Shown in pieces: positions 37,865-48,506 of a DNA stretch of 64,000 bases (position 1 is its first letter; the number at the start of each line of letters is the position of its first letter). This DNA comes from Acetobacterium wieringae. GTDB taxonomy: Bacteria > Bacillota > Clostridia > Eubacteriales > Eubacteriaceae. The translations under genes were made by a program, and so were the position numbers. Where the stretch lies: positions 1 through 64,000 of the forward strand of contig NZ_LKEU01000012.1 of assembly GCF_001766835.1 (NCBI RefSeq), given 5' to 3'. A model generated the notes under the pieces. The model worked only from the letters and a program-made list of their open reading frames with translations, made no database searches and had not been told where the DNA came from.

Positions 37865-40234
37865 GTTTTTTCCTTCTTTCGTTTCTATCATTTTATTAAG
37901 AGGCAGTTCTGCCTTGATAACAGTTTGATTCAATTCATTCTTTCTAATCGGTAAGAGTTTTACTTTAAACGTCTTAAGTGATAAAGCATTGAGAACCACC
38001 GATACGGAGCTTAAGCTCATGGCTCCTGCCGCAAACATTGGGTTTAGTTTGAGTCCAAATGGGATATACAAAGCACCAGCAGCGAGGGGAATACCGATCA
38101 CGTTATAGATAAATGCCCAAAATAAATTCTGTTTGATATTTCGTAATGTTGCCTTACTTAACTGGATAGCGGCGACAATATTCATTAAATCGTTTTGCAT
38201 CAGAATAACATCGGCCGATTCGATGGCAACATCAGTGCCATTGCCGATGGCAATGCCAACGTCACTTTGGGCTAGTGCCGGTGCATCATTGATGCCATCA
38301 CCGACCATGATTACCTGATGTCCCTGGGACTGAAGCCGCTTGATCATCGAGGCTTTTTCATGGGGGAGAACATTTGCCACCACATTGTCAATGTTTACCA
38401 TGCTACCAATCGCCTGAGCAGTACGTTCGTTGTCGCCGGTAAGCATGTAAACATCAATACCCATGGCTTTGAGTTGAGAAACAGCCTGGTAGCTGTTTTC
38501 TTTAATAACATCAGCAACGCCGATAATCCCTTTGATGGACTGATTCCAGCCGACCAGCAGGGGCGTTTTTCCCAAATCAGAAAGGCGTAAATAATCTGCC
38601 ATGATTGATTCGACTGTGAGCCCATTACGCTCCATCAGCTTGATATTGCCAACCAGGATTTTCTTGTCGCCAATCTGTCCATGGATGCCGAAACCAGAGA
38701 GTGATTCAAATGTGTCAGGATAGTCTAAGGACAACTGCCGTGCAGTGGCTTCTTTGATAATCGCTTCACTGAGGGGGTGCTCAGATTTATTTTCCAGTGA
38801 AGCAGTAAGTTGTACTAATTGATTCGAATCAATTTCCGGATCATAAAGAATGATATCAGTGACGGATGGCGAACCGATGGTCAGGGTACCGGTTTTATCA
38901 AAAACGATGGTGTTGGATTTTCCAAGAATTTCCAGTGCTGGTCCATTCTTGAATAAGATGCCTTTTTCGGCACCTTTTCCGGTTCCAACCATAATTGCGG
39001 TAGGGGTAGCAAGTCCCAACGCACAGGGGCAGGAAATAACTAAAACCGATATTGCTGCTGATAAAGCAAAGGACAACTCATAGCCGAGAATCATCCAGAT
39101 CACAAAGGTGAGTAGCGAAATGCTCATCACTGCCGGTACAAAGAAACGACTGATTTCATCTGCAATCCTGGCAATCGGGGCCTTAGATGATTGGGCTTCT
39201 TCAACCAGCTGAATAATTTTGCTGAGGGTCGTGTCCTGTCCGATTTTGGTCGCTTTGAATTCGAAGGAACCGGTTTTATTGATGCTACCGGAAATCACGA
39301 AGTCGCCAACCGTTTTTTCCACTGGTAAGCTTTCACCAGTAAGCAGTGATTCGTCGACGCTGGAATGTCCGGTCAGTATTTCGCCATCAACGGGAATTCG
39401 CTCGCCGGGACGGATAATCACAATATCATTCACTTGCACGGCATCGATGGCAATTTCGACTTCAATATTGTTTCGTAAAACGAGAGCTTTATCAGGAACC
39501 AGGGCAATGAGTTTTTCGATGGCCTGGGATGTTTTTCCTTTGGCTTTTGTTTCAAGAAATTTTCCCAGGGTAATTAATACTAAGATAACGGTGGTTGATT
39601 CAAAATAGAGCTCATGCGAATAATGGTGGATCAACGCCATATTATCGTAGGAAAACCCATAGGCCAGGATGAAAAGAACGACTACCCCATAAATAAAGGA
39701 GGCGCTGGTACCAACTGCCACCAGTGAATCCATATTGGGAATTCGTTTAGCCAAGGCTTTAAAGCCATTGACGTAAAAATGGCGACACAGAAAAATGACT
39801 GGCAGGGTCAAAAACATTTGGGTTAAGGCGTTGAGCAACAAATTCTGTTCACCGGCCAGAAAACCGGGGATCGGCAAGCCGAGCATCGGACCCATCGCCA
39901 GATAAACAAGGGGCAGCGTGAAAACCAGCGAGGCGATTAAACGAAATTTGACCGCATCGATCTGACTTTGATAAGCGGGTTGGCCAGTTTCTTTTTTATT
40001 GATTGGCGCAGTTTTGTCCTGATCATCCAATTCGGCCCCGTAACCCAGGGCTTCGATGGTACTGATGATCAATGATGCCGGGGCCAGATCAGGGTCATGG
40101 TGGACAACCAGTTTTTCATTTGAAAAATTAATGACTGCGGATGTAACACCATTTATTTGACCGACCTTTCGTTCAATGGCACTGGCGCAAGCCGTACAGG
40201 TCATGCCGCTGATGTTGAATTGTATTTTGTTCAT
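37652..40234 (-). CDS. copA: Copper-exporting P1B-type ATPase with C-terminal CopZ-like domain
   Basis: This 860-aa protein has an N-terminal metal-binding domain with [10 protein letters not shown] (about 10-20), eight membrane helices, the CPC motif ([12 protein letters not shown]), DKTGTLT phosphorylation site, SEHPLSEAI and [10 protein letters not shown]. It exports Cu(I) using ATP. Unusually, a second full metal-binding domain (DMSCQHC) follows the last helices and a linker. ATG 40234 was chosen for its AGGAGG ribosome binding site; the longer frame to 40315 runs through the promoter. csoR follows. Confidence 0.95.
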   Translation of the reverse strand: MNKIQFNISGMTCTACASAIERKVGQINGVTSAVINFSNEKLVVHHDPDLAPASLIISTIEALGYGAELDDQDKTAPINKKETGQPAYQSQIDAVKFRLIASLVFTLPLVYLAMGPMLGLPIPGFLAGEQNLLLNALTQMFLTLPVIFLCRHFYVNGFKALAKRIPNMDSLVAVGTSASFIYGVVVLFILAYGFSYDNMALIHHYSHELYFESTTVILVLITLGKFLETKAKGKTSQAIEKLIALVPDKALVLRNNIEVEIAIDAVQVNDIVIIRPGERIPVDGEILTGHSSVDESLLTGESLPVEKTVGDFVISGSINKTGSFEFKATKIGQDTTLSKIIQLVEEAQSSKAPIARIADEISRFFVPAVMSISLLTFVIWMILGYELSFALSAAISVLVISCPCALGLATPTAIMVGTGKGAEKGILFKNGPALEILGKSNTIVFDKTGTLTIGSPSVTDIILYDPEIDSNQLVQLTASLENKSEHPLSEAIIKEATARQLSLDYPDTFESLSGFGIHGQIGDKKILVGNIKLMERNGLTVESIMADYLRLSDLGKTPLLVGWNQSIKGIIGVADVIKENSYQAVSQLKAMGIDVYMLTGDNERTAQAIGSMVNIDNVVANVLPHEKASMIKRLQSQGHQVIMVGDGINDAPALAQSDVGIAIGNGTDVAIESADVILMQNDLMNIVAAIQLSKATLRNIKQNLFWAFIYNVIGIPLAAGALYIPFGLKLNPMFAAGAMSLSSVSVVLNALSLKTFKVKLLPIRKNELNQTVIKAELPLNKMIETKEGKNMKKLLKVADMSCQHCVKRVDGILNGFEGITDVSISLEEGQASFTASENVDMNAVTTALTEAGYPTSDITS

Positions 40235-40251
40235 GGTGACCTCCTGAATAA

Positions 40252-40274
40252 TACACCCCTCATGGGGTGGGGTA
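40252..40274. promoter_or_regulatory. CsoR-type operator
   Basis: ACCCC-TCAT-GGGGT with flanking TAC...GTA, the palindromic G/C-tract pattern of CsoR boxes. It lies just downstream of the copA -10 box, so repressor binding would block transcription initiation. Confidence 0.7.
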
Positions 40275-40286
40275 AATTCTATAATC

Positions 40287-40315
40287 ATCATACACCCGAA
40301 TCGGAACAATGTCAA
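40287..40315 (-). promoter_or_regulatory. copA promoter
   Basis: Minus strand TTGACA (40315-40310), 17 bp, TATGAT (40292-40287). A strong sigma-A promoter for copA-csoR. Confidence 0.85.
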
Positions 40316-40368
40316 CTAAATAAGTAATTTAACGAAATTTGTAATCGGTTGCCAGAAAAAAATAGAGG

Positions 40369-40396
40369 TTGATAGTATTTTTTAAAGTGCTATAAT
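40369..40396 (+). promoter_or_regulatory. Promoter of the V-type ATPase operon
   Basis: TTGATA (40369-40374), 16-bp spacer, TATAAT (40391-40396), about 70 bases before the first gene. Confidence 0.75.
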
Positions 40397-40466
40397 GAAA
40401 ATCATAATTAATGGGTATATTAATAAGAAGAAATTAGGACAAAATATTACTGAAAGGAGACTGAAC

Positions 40467-40817
40467 ATGCTACATAGTGAAGATGCTGATATTAATGTTG
40501 TCATCAGACAAGTCATCAATCTTGATACGAAGGCAGTGCGAATTAAAAAAAATGTTGTGCAACGCGCTGAGCGAATACTGGATCGTACCAAAAATGATAT
40601 AAAAGAAAAAGAAAAAGCGGAGCTGGATGGCGCTCAGGAATTAGCTAAACAGAACTACCAGCAGGAAATCAACAAAGCCAGGGAAGAACGCCAGAAAATT
40701 ATTGATGGAATGGAAGAGGAACTTACCAAAATCCGCTGTCGGTATGATGAAAAAAAAGAAGATAAGGCCAGGGAAGTTCTGGAAATACTCTTCAAGAAAA
40801 AAGTTAGTGATGTTTAA
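40467..40817 (+). CDS. V-type ATPase peripheral stalk subunit G/H
   Basis: This 116-aa protein is almost entirely coiled coil (KNDIKEKEKAELDGAQELAK and similar), as for G/H subunits, which pair with subunit E in the peripheral stalk. ATG 40467 was chosen because GAAAGGAG lies 7 bases upstream; the longer frame to 40395 overlaps the promoter. It opens the nine-gene operon. Confidence 0.75.
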   Translation: MLHSEDADINVVIRQVINLDTKAVRIKKNVVQRAERILDRTKNDIKEKEKAELDGAQELAKQNYQQEINKAREERQKIIDGMEEELTKIRCRYDEKKEDKAREVLEILFKKKVSDV

Positions 40818-40890
40818 AAGAAAAAAGATCAGCGTCAGGCTATTTTTTTCTGATTTTCTTTCTTGATTTAAAGAAAAGTGTGAGAATCGT

Positions 40891-41937
40891 ATGTCAAAGA
40901 GTAAATATGCTTGTATAAGTGCAAAAGCACTGGCAATGAGAGCTCGGAAAATTGATGATGATGATTTTCGTGAGCTTATAAAAGCAAAGGATTTAAAAGA
41001 AGTATTTCAGTATTTACGGGACAACACCCATTATGGGGAGTTTCTAAAGAATATGAATATTGACGATCTGCACCGAACTGAGTTTGAAGCGCATTTAAAT
41101 GATCTTAAGGTTTTGGAAACAGAAAAGCTGATGCATTATTTATCAGGCGATGATAAGACTTATTTTAAGGTGTTTCTGGTACGACTGGAAGTGGAAGCGC
41201 TGCGGATTTTAATCCGGGGGATTGCCCGAAATGATGACTTGGAATCTCTTCGGGAATTGATCATCTATTCGCATCAGTATTCAACCGTCCCCTTCGAAAA
41301 GTTATTTCGGGCCCGGGATTGGGACGAGTTTAAAAAACTGCTGATCAATACCGACTACTATCGAATTCTGGAAATCTATAAAGATATCAGAATCGATCAG
41401 GATTTGGTGATGGTTGAAAAGAATCTGGATCGATATTATTACGATCTGGTTAAGAACCGGCTGCTCAAATTAGATAAGAAAGCCAATCGGGATCTGATTA
41501 ATGCCCAGCGTCGTAATTTTGATCTATTGAATTTGATTTGGATTTATCGGGGTAAAAAGTTTTATAAACTATCCCGGGAAGAGTTGATTGCATACTCCTT
41601 GAGAGGTGGATTGGTATTAAATGAGAAGCGATTGGTAGCATTGGTTGAAGCAAAGAATTTTATCGAGATGAAAGAACAAATTGCGGATACCGATTACGCC
41701 TTTTTATTTAATCATACCAAGACCATCGATCTGTATATGGAACGGCGGCAGGAGCGGTATCTTTATTTTATGTATCTTAAGCTCTTTAGCGAAGGGAATG
41801 GCACCCTTGGGCGTGTTGTTGCCTATGTTCGGCTGCTGGACTTTGAGATCGAAGATATTACTTCGATCATCGAAAGTAAGCGCTATCAAATGGGAGCGGA
41901 TGAAACAAAAAAATATTTAATCAGACCCATTGATTAG
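40891..41937 (+). CDS. ntpC: V-type ATPase subunit C (central stalk cap)
   Basis: This 348-aa protein resembles archaeal/bacterial V-ATPase C (AC39-like) subunits: helical, with YACISAKALAMRARKI at the N-terminus and three similar helical modules. It forms the funnel that connects the rotating stalk to the K ring. It lies 73 bases after the G/H gene. Confidence 0.88.
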   Translation: MSKSKYACISAKALAMRARKIDDDDFRELIKAKDLKEVFQYLRDNTHYGEFLKNMNIDDLHRTEFEAHLNDLKVLETEKLMHYLSGDDKTYFKVFLVRLEVEALRILIRGIARNDDLESLRELIIYSHQYSTVPFEKLFRARDWDEFKKLLINTDYYRILEIYKDIRIDQDLVMVEKNLDRYYYDLVKNRLLKLDKKANRDLINAQRRNFDLLNLIWIYRGKKFYKLSREELIAYSLRGGLVLNEKRLVALVEAKNFIEMKEQIADTDYAFLFNHTKTIDLYMERRQERYLYFMYLKLFSEGNGTLGRVVAYVRLLDFEIEDITSIIESKRYQMGADETKKYLIRPID

Positions 41938-41957
41938 GGTGTGAAAGGAAGTATTCT

Positions 41958-43928
41958 ATGGCAATTGAAAATGTGATTATGATGGATGTGGTCGGAAAAA
42001 TCAAATATGTTGATAAATTCGCCAAAGACATTTTTCTCTTCAATGATATTCAAATCGTCGATGCCATGCAGGAAATTGATTCCGGGCGGTTCATTCTTCC
42101 GATACGTGAGGAAAACATGGGTGAACTGCTGGGATTTGCACAACTTGTATCCGGCGAGACGATGATAGATGAGAAAAATTTTGTTAAAACAGTCAATAAG
42201 TTAAATGAACTCTACAAGGGTTCCCTTAATTTAGACATGATTTCGCTGGCAAAAAGTGACAATGATCTTGGCAAAGCGCTTGGCAAAGCCCGGGAATTTG
42301 ATGGCAATCTGGTGGTGGAATACAGTGAATTAAAGCAGGTCAATGATCAGATTGAAGCTTTGGGAAAAAGTAAAATTGCTTATTCCTATCTGGATGAGTT
42401 AGATGCAAAGATGAGTGAACTGGACAGCCTGGAGAATTTTTCCTATAGCCTTGGCTCTGTGACCAAAGACAATGCCATGCGTTTGAAGAGCATCTACAAC
42501 AGTGTGACCTCGATTGTCTTTCATGTCGGTAATCAGGAGGACAATGAAGAAGTATTTATGATTGTATCCCCCAAGGATCTGGAGATTGAATCACAGCGGA
42601 TTTTGAAGGCCCTTAATTTTAAACCGATTGAAGGGTTTGAAGATAAGTATACCGAGTCGCCAAAGCAGATTTTGGAAGCGATCGATACTGAAATAGAAGC
42701 GCTGCAAGCCAGAAATGCTGAATTACTAAAAAAACTAAATATTCATCTGGAAGAAAATCGGGCTGATGCCACCGACAGTTTTAATACCTTGAGTCTTTAT
42801 GCAAATCTCAGTATTATTAAAAAGTTTATGGCTTTCAGTGATGAAAATTTTTATTTTTCGGGATGGATTTCCAAGCGCGACAAACAGCGGATGGAAGCCA
42901 TTGCTGCAAAATATCCGGAGATGATCATCATGTTTTCAGATAGTAGTAAAGGCAGCGGCAAGCCGCCGACAAAAATGAAAAACAACTGGCTTTTTAAGCC
43001 CTTTGAAAATTTGGTCAAGTTGTATGGAGTACCTTCGTTTAATGAGCTGGACCCAACCCCTTTTTTAAGTTTAACCTATATGTTTTGTTTTGGATTTATG
43101 TTTGGTGATGTCGGTCAAGGTCTGGTCTTGGCGGTCGCCGGGTTTATTCTGGGAAAAAGGGGAGTAGAGCTTGGGAAGGTTTTGTTTCGCCTGGGAATTT
43201 GCTCCACATTCTTTGGATTTATGTATGGCAGTGTTTTTGGTTTTGAAGAAGTGATTCATGCCGTATGGCTAAGACCATTCGAGGAGATCAATTCGATATT
43301 ATTTGTTGCAATTGGAATTGGCATCGGGATGCTTTTTGTGGCCTATGTCTACAGCATTATTAATAAGCTTAGACAAAAAGAAATCAAAGAAGGCGTTTTT
43401 GGTAAAAATGGGATCTGTGGCTTTATCCTATATGCCAGTTTACTGGCGATTGTCGGGATAAATGTCGCCGGATTTGCAGTAGCAACGGTACTGACACCAA
43501 TTTTAGGGATCTTGGCAGTGCTTTTGATTTTTATCGTATTAATCCGGGAGCCACTGGCAAATTATTTGCAGAAAAATAAGCACCTCTATGATGAAGCACC
43601 GTCAGATTATTATATTGAAAGCGGCTTTGAACTGTTTGAAATGCTGTTGGGAATGTTTAGTAATACCGTGTCGTTTATTCGAATCGGCGCCTTTGCACTG
43701 GTTCACGTAGGACTTTTTATGGCTTTCCAAACCTTGGCTGAGATGGCCCAAAATGGGGTCATCAGTGTGGGCGTCTTGATTTTTGCTAATATATTTATAA
43801 TTTGTCTGGAAACCCTGATCGTTTCTATTCAGGCATTGAGATTACAGTTTTATGAATTATTCAGTAAATACTATACCGGCGATGGGGTTGAATTTCGCCC
43901 CGTTGACCTGCAAATTAATTTATTTTAA
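41958..43928 (+). CDS. ntpI: V-type ATPase subunit I (membrane stator, a-subunit)
   Basis: This 656-aa protein has a soluble N-terminal half with coiled coil and a C-terminal half with seven or eight membrane helices. The conserved MFGDVGQG segment (about 380), MYGSVFG, and SFIRIGAFALVHVG with the essential Arg (about 575) are visible. It forms the ion half-channels facing the K ring. Confidence 0.93.
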   Translation: MAIENVIMMDVVGKIKYVDKFAKDIFLFNDIQIVDAMQEIDSGRFILPIREENMGELLGFAQLVSGETMIDEKNFVKTVNKLNELYKGSLNLDMISLAKSDNDLGKALGKAREFDGNLVVEYSELKQVNDQIEALGKSKIAYSYLDELDAKMSELDSLENFSYSLGSVTKDNAMRLKSIYNSVTSIVFHVGNQEDNEEVFMIVSPKDLEIESQRILKALNFKPIEGFEDKYTESPKQILEAIDTEIEALQARNAELLKKLNIHLEENRADATDSFNTLSLYANLSIIKKFMAFSDENFYFSGWISKRDKQRMEAIAAKYPEMIIMFSDSSKGSGKPPTKMKNNWLFKPFENLVKLYGVPSFNELDPTPFLSLTYMFCFGFMFGDVGQGLVLAVAGFILGKRGVELGKVLFRLGICSTFFGFMYGSVFGFEEVIHAVWLRPFEEINSILFVAIGIGIGMLFVAYVYSIINKLRQKEIKEGVFGKNGICGFILYASLLAIVGINVAGFAVATVLTPILGILAVLLIFIVLIREPLANYLQKNKHLYDEAPSDYYIESGFELFEMLLGMFSNTVSFIRIGAFALVHVGLFMAFQTLAEMAQNGVISVGVLIFANIFIICLETLIVSIQALRLQFYELFSKYYTGDGVEFRPVDLQINLF

Positions 43929-43940
43929 GGAGAAACGCAA

Positions 43941-44381
43941 ATGAATGTATTAACGTTTATAACCATTGGCACCGCATTACTTGTTTTGGGAACTATTTCT
44001 CTGGGTGTTTATTTTAACTATCACGGATGTGATGCCAAACAGGTAAAACTAAAAAAATTTCTTAAGTTAAATCTGTCAACCTTTATTCCAATGTTGGTGG
44101 CAGCACTGATTGTGATGGCGCCTGGGGTTGTTGCCGCCGCCACCGGCGGGGAACCAGGAGGGATTTCAGATGCTGGACTCGGCTATATTGCAGCAGCGCT
44201 TTCTACCGGGCTTGCCTGTGTTGGGGCCGGTTATGCGGTTGGTGTGGTTGGCTCAGCTGCTTTAGGGGCTGTTTCTGAAGATCCCAAAATTCTTGGAAAA
44301 ACACTAATTTTCGTAGGTCTGGCTGAAGGGGTCGCCATTTATGGCTTGGTTATTTCAATTATGATTTTTGGAAGTCTGTAA
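43941..44381 (+). CDS. ntpK: V-type ATPase subunit K (rotor ring)
   Basis: This 146-aa protein has four membrane helices. The second pair is a c-subunit hairpin with GAGYAVGVVGSAALGAVSE and the ion-binding Glu129 in VGLAEGVAIYG. The first pair is not a recognisable c hairpin and has no carboxylate, a layout seen in clostridial relatives. The first ring helix lacks a Gln and Glu129 is followed by Gly-Val, unlike Na+-binding rings of the PET type, so proton coupling is more likely (inference). Confidence 0.92.
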   Translation: MNVLTFITIGTALLVLGTISLGVYFNYHGCDAKQVKLKKFLKLNLSTFIPMLVAALIVMAPGVVAAATGGEPGGISDAGLGYIAAALSTGLACVGAGYAVGVVGSAALGAVSEDPKILGKTLIFVGLAEGVAIYGLVISIMIFGSL

Positions 44382-44383
44382 AC

Positions 44384-44686
44384 ATGAAGTCGTATGTGAT
44401 CAGTGAGAATCGTGATTCCTATTTGGGAATGCAACTGGCTGGTATTGAAGGGGCATATGTAAAAACACAGGCAGAGATTGAGACAGCGTTTAAAGAAGCC
44501 TTGAAAGACAAGGAAATTGGGATAATTTTTCTGACCGAAAAAGCATCATTGATGATTACCGATTTGGTATTGGAAGCAAAAAAGAAATACTTTTCACCTT
44601 TAATTACGGTCATCCCCGACCGCCACGGCTATTTGCGTAGTGAAGGGATGATTATGAAGTATATTAAAGAATCTGTGGGATTGTAA
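44384..44686 (+). CDS. ntpF: V-type ATPase subunit F
   Basis: This 100-aa Rossmann-like protein (MKSYVISENRDSYLGMQLAG, IGIIFLTEKASLMI, FSPLITVIPD, in parts) binds the central shaft subunit D. It begins two bases after the ntpK stop. Confidence 0.88.
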   Translation: MKSYVISENRDSYLGMQLAGIEGAYVKTQAEIETAFKEALKDKEIGIIFLTEKASLMITDLVLEAKKKYFSPLITVIPDRHGYLRSEGMIMKYIKESVGL

Positions 44687-44698
44687 GGATGTGATAAA

Positions 44699-45316
44699 AT
44701 GATTTCAGTAGAAGAAAAACTCCGGGTATTTACCCAATATCTCTTAAGTAAGGAACGAAAATGGGGCAAAGATATCATCTACGATGCCAAGGATAAAAAG
44801 AAGGCGCTGCTGGCTGACTCCGAGGAAAAGATAAAAAAAGAAAAGCGGGCCATCGAGGAGCGGAGTTATCATACGATCTTCAGAGATAAAAACAAAATTA
44901 TTGCCGAAGGTAAAAATAAAGCCAAAACCCTGGAACTGGAAGAAAAGAATCGAATCCTGATGGATTTTAATCAGCTGATCCGGGAAAAAGCCAGTGATTA
45001 CCTGAGTCAAGAGGTCTATAACGATTATCTGCAGGATTGTGTGGCGCAGATTCATCAGGTTTTTGCCGGTAAAAATAATATTGTCGTTTTTGTCCGGGAA
45101 GGCGATTTTAAGCAGCTTAAAACCATCATAGATCAACAATTAACGGATTTTAATGTTGAATACCGGCAGGAATGCACAGATTGCATCGGCGGCTTTATTG
45201 CCGAGGATGCCGAAGGCCGACTCCATTGCGATTTTACGGTTGAAAATCTGATCAAAAGTAATTATAAACTCATCGGAATGACTCTGAACGGGTTTATGGA
45301 AAAGCAGGTGAGCTAA
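44699..45316 (+). CDS. ntpE: V-type ATPase subunit E (peripheral stalk)
   Basis: This 205-aa protein has a long N-terminal helix (about 1-105) that pairs with G/H, and a C-terminal alpha/beta head containing CTDCIGGFIAEDAEGRLHCD, the conserved GG...D..GR segment of E subunits. It is next to subunits A and B, which it holds. Confidence 0.9.
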   Translation: MISVEEKLRVFTQYLLSKERKWGKDIIYDAKDKKKALLADSEEKIKKEKRAIEERSYHTIFRDKNKIIAEGKNKAKTLELEEKNRILMDFNQLIREKASDYLSQEVYNDYLQDCVAQIHQVFAGKNNIVVFVREGDFKQLKTIIDQQLTDFNVEYRQECTDCIGGFIAEDAEGRLHCDFTVENLIKSNYKLIGMTLNGFMEKQVS

Positions 45317-47104
45317 GTGGCAGTTAAGCAAGAAAATAAAGCAAAGGGCATCATCTCTGCCATTAACGGTCCCGTTATTAAAGGAAAAAATATGACCAGC
45401 TTTAAGATGCGGGAAATGGTTACCGTGGGGGAGCAGCGCTTAATCGGCGAAGTCATTGTTTTAGAAGGTGATATCGGGACGATCCAGGTTTACGAAGAAA
45501 CGGAAGGCCTTAAAACCGGTCAGGAAATTACTCCCACCGGCAGACCGCTCAGTCTTAAATTGGGGCCGGGGATGCTTAAAAATATGTTTGACGGGATTCA
45601 ACGACCACTGGAAAAAATTCAGGAGCTTTCACCGATTTTTATCCCGGAAGGCATCGGCCTCTTATCGATCGACGATAAAAAACTTTGGTCGGCAACGCTC
45701 ACCGTTAAACCGGGCGATTTGTTATTGGCGGGCAGCAGCTTTGGAACAGTTCAGGAGACGCAAGTCATTAAAAACCGCCTACTGGTACCACCGAACCTGT
45801 CGGGAACCGTTGTTTCCGTGGTACCGGATGGCGAGTACACCATTGAAGATGCACTGGTAACAATTCGCGATGCCAAGAACGAGCTCCATGAACTGAAGAT
45901 GGCTCATGAGTGGCCAGTGCGGACGCCAAGGCCCAATGCCTATCGGCGGGAAACCCTGGTGCCGCTCATCACCGGTCAACGAGTGATCGATATTTTCTTT
46001 CCAATTGCCAAAGGCGGTACAGCGGCAATCCCCGGGGGCTTTGGAACTGGCAAAACGATGACGCAGCATCAGTTGGCCAAATGGTCCGATGCCGATATTA
46101 TTGTCTATATTGGATGTGGTGAACGGGGGAATGAAATGACCGAGGTTATTGAAGATTTTCCCAAACTAATTGATCCCCGGTCTGGGAAGTCGATCATGGA
46201 ACGAACGGTTTTGATTGCCAATACCTCAAATATGCCGGTAGCAGCCCGGGAAGCCAGTATTTATACCGGCATTACCATTGCCGAATATTACCGGGACATG
46301 GGCTATGCGGTGGCAATGATGGCTGACTCCACTTCTCGTTGGGCTGAAGCATTGCGGGAGATTTCCGGCCGACTGGAAGAAATGCCAGCGGAAGAAGGTT
46401 ATCCGGCCTATCTGCCGTCGCGAATTGCTGAATTTTACGAACGGGCCGGGAGTATTGAAACCTTGGGCGGTGATGACGGCTCGATCACGATCATTGGCGC
46501 CGTGTCGCCAGCCGGTGGCGACTTCTCGGAACCGGTCACCGAAAATACCAAGCGTTTTGTTAATGTCTTTCTGGCCCTGGATAAAAGCCTGGCCTATGCC
46601 AGACATTATCCGGCTATTAACTGGCTGGAAAGTTACAGTGGTTATATAAAAATATTATCCGATTGGTATGAGGATAATGTCGCACCGGATTGCATCACGC
46701 TGCGAAATAAAATGCTGGAGCTGATGTACGAAGAAAACAAACTTCAGGAAATGGTCATGCTGGTTGGTGAAGATGTGCTGCCGGATGATCAGCGTTGGGT
46801 TTTAGAGATTGCCAAAATCATTAAAGTTGGTTATCTGCAGCAGAATGCCTATAATAAAGATGACACCTATGTACCGCTGGAAAAACAGTACGCCATGCTA
46901 AAGGCCATTGAATATTTATATGAACGGGGCCGGGAAGGGTTAAAGCTCGGGATTCCTACCTCACAGCTCAAAAATGTGGATATTTTCAGTCAGTTTATAA
47001 AAATGAAATACACCATTCCCAATGATGATTTAAGTGGAATTGAGACGCTAAAAGATGAGATTGACCAGTATTATGAAGTGCTCTTTAAAAAATATGAGAA
47101 TTAA
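45317..47104 (+). CDS. ntpA: V-type ATPase catalytic subunit A
   Basis: This 595-aa subunit carries the P-loop GGFGTGKT (about 236-243) and the catalytic GERGNEMTE stretch. An A-type insertion (about 110-190) is present, as is [27 protein letters not shown] (in parts). GTG 45317 follows AGGTGAGCTAA and overlaps the end of ntpE. It makes or hydrolyses ATP with subunit B. Confidence 0.97.
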   Translation: MAVKQENKAKGIISAINGPVIKGKNMTSFKMREMVTVGEQRLIGEVIVLEGDIGTIQVYEETEGLKTGQEITPTGRPLSLKLGPGMLKNMFDGIQRPLEKIQELSPIFIPEGIGLLSIDDKKLWSATLTVKPGDLLLAGSSFGTVQETQVIKNRLLVPPNLSGTVVSVVPDGEYTIEDALVTIRDAKNELHELKMAHEWPVRTPRPNAYRRETLVPLITGQRVIDIFFPIAKGGTAAIPGGFGTGKTMTQHQLAKWSDADIIVYIGCGERGNEMTEVIEDFPKLIDPRSGKSIMERTVLIANTSNMPVAAREASIYTGITIAEYYRDMGYAVAMMADSTSRWAEALREISGRLEEMPAEEGYPAYLPSRIAEFYERAGSIETLGGDDGSITIIGAVSPAGGDFSEPVTENTKRFVNVFLALDKSLAYARHYPAINWLESYSGYIKILSDWYEDNVAPDCITLRNKMLELMYEENKLQEMVMLVGEDVLPDDQRWVLEIAKIIKVGYLQQNAYNKDDTYVPLEKQYAMLKAIEYLYERGREGLKLGIPTSQLKNVDIFSQFIKMKYTIPNDDLSGIETLKDEIDQYYEVLFKKYEN

Positions 47105-47115
47105 GGGGGAATAGC

Positions 47116-48498
47116 ATGAAAAAAGAATATCTGCAAATCGACAAAGTCGTTGGCCCCCTGATCCAGATTTCGGATGTGGATGACGTCTTTTACGGCGAAG
47201 TGGTTGATATTGTCGAAATCAGCACCGGCAACATCAAAAAGGGAAAAGTCATTAAAATTGAAGAAAAAAATGTGATCATTCAGGTATTTCAAAATACCGC
47301 CGGTTTAGCCGCCGGAAACAGCATCATCAAGTTTACCGGGGAAGCATTTAATTTACCGATGTCCCTGGATTTGCAGGGACGGATCTTTAACGGCATTGGT
47401 CAACCGATTGATAACGGCAGTGATATCTTCAGTTTGGTTGAAGCCAACATTAATGGCCGCCCGATTAACCCGATGTCCCGGGAATATCCCCGTAATTTTA
47501 TTCAAACCGGGATTTCTTCCATCGATACCCTGGCCACCTTGATTCGTGGTCAGAAGCTGCCGATCTTTTCCGGCAATGGCTTACCGCACAATGAATTGGC
47601 GGCCCAGATTGTGCGTCAGGCCAGACTGGGTGATAATGTCAACGAAGAATTTGGTGTGGTGTTTGCGGCTATCGGCGTTAAACATGATGACGAGAAGTTT
47701 TTCAGGAAGAGTTTTGATGAAGCCAATGTTATGGATCGGGTCGTCATGTTTGTCAACTATGCTGATGATCCCATCGCTGAGCGGGTCACGACACCCCGGT
47801 GTGCCCTGACAGCCGCCGAATACCTGGCCTTTGAAAAGCATATGCACATTCTGGTAGTCATGACGGATATCACCAGTTATTGTGAAGCGCTTCGGGAAAT
47901 CTCATCAGCCCGGGAAGAAGTACCCAGCCGGAAAGGCTATCCTGGTTATATGTATTCGGATCTGGCCTCTCTCTATGAACGGGCCGGGATGCTAAAAGAC
48001 CAGGTCGGTTCGATTACCTTCCTGCCGATATTGACGATGCCTAATGACGATATTACCCATCCGATCCCGGATTTAACCGGTTATATCACCGAAGGTCAGA
48101 TTGTGCTTGGGAGAGATTTGTTCCAGCGCAGTATCTATCCGCCAGTGGCTATTTTACCCTCGCTTTCACGGCTGATGAAAGATGGAATTGGTGAAGGCTT
48201 TACCCGGGGCGATCATGCCGAGGTGGCCAACCAGTTGTTTGCCTCGTATTCCAAGGTTCAGGAAGTTAGAGATTTATCACAGATTATTGGAGAAGAAGAT
48301 TTAAGCCCCACCGATAAAAAGTACATGGCATTTGGCCGGGCTTTTGAAGCACAGTTTCTTAATCAGGGTTTTGATGAAGGTCGAAATATTATTGAAAGCC
48401 TTGATCTCGGCTGGCAGCTCTTGTCACTGTTGCCGCTGACCGAACTGGATCGTCTCAGTCCCGAAAACATTGATAAGTATTTTCCCAAGAAGGCATAG
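47116..48498 (+). CDS. ntpB: V-type ATPase regulatory subunit B
   Basis: This 460-aa protein shows the B pattern: [33 protein letters not shown], cited as [15 protein letters not shown] (the degenerate P-loop region), and [17 protein letters not shown]. It lacks the GKT of subunit A, as expected for the non-catalytic site. AGGGGGAATAGC precedes ATG 47116. Confidence 0.97.
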   Translation: MKKEYLQIDKVVGPLIQISDVDDVFYGEVVDIVEISTGNIKKGKVIKIEEKNVIIQVFQNTAGLAAGNSIIKFTGEAFNLPMSLDLQGRIFNGIGQPIDNGSDIFSLVEANINGRPINPMSREYPRNFIQTGISSIDTLATLIRGQKLPIFSGNGLPHNELAAQIVRQARLGDNVNEEFGVVFAAIGVKHDDEKFFRKSFDEANVMDRVVMFVNYADDPIAERVTTPRCALTAAEYLAFEKHMHILVVMTDITSYCEALREISSAREEVPSRKGYPGYMYSDLASLYERAGMLKDQVGSITFLPILTMPNDDITHPIPDLTGYITEGQIVLGRDLFQRSIYPPVAILPSLSRLMKDGIGEGFTRGDHAEVANQLFASYSKVQEVRDLSQIIGEEDLSPTDKKYMAFGRAFEAQFLNQGFDEGRNIIESLDLGWQLLSLLPLTELDRLSPENIDKYFPKKA

Positions 48499-48506
48499 GT
48501 GGTGCC

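Noticed and set aside
40235..40315. CopA N-terminal extension of 27 residues
   Set aside because: It would be translated from the promoter and operator region; the AGGAGG-linked ATG at 40234 is clearly better.
46226..46606. Long minus-strand frame inside the V-ATPase A subunit gene
   Set aside because: Shadow of a strongly conserved gene on the other strand.
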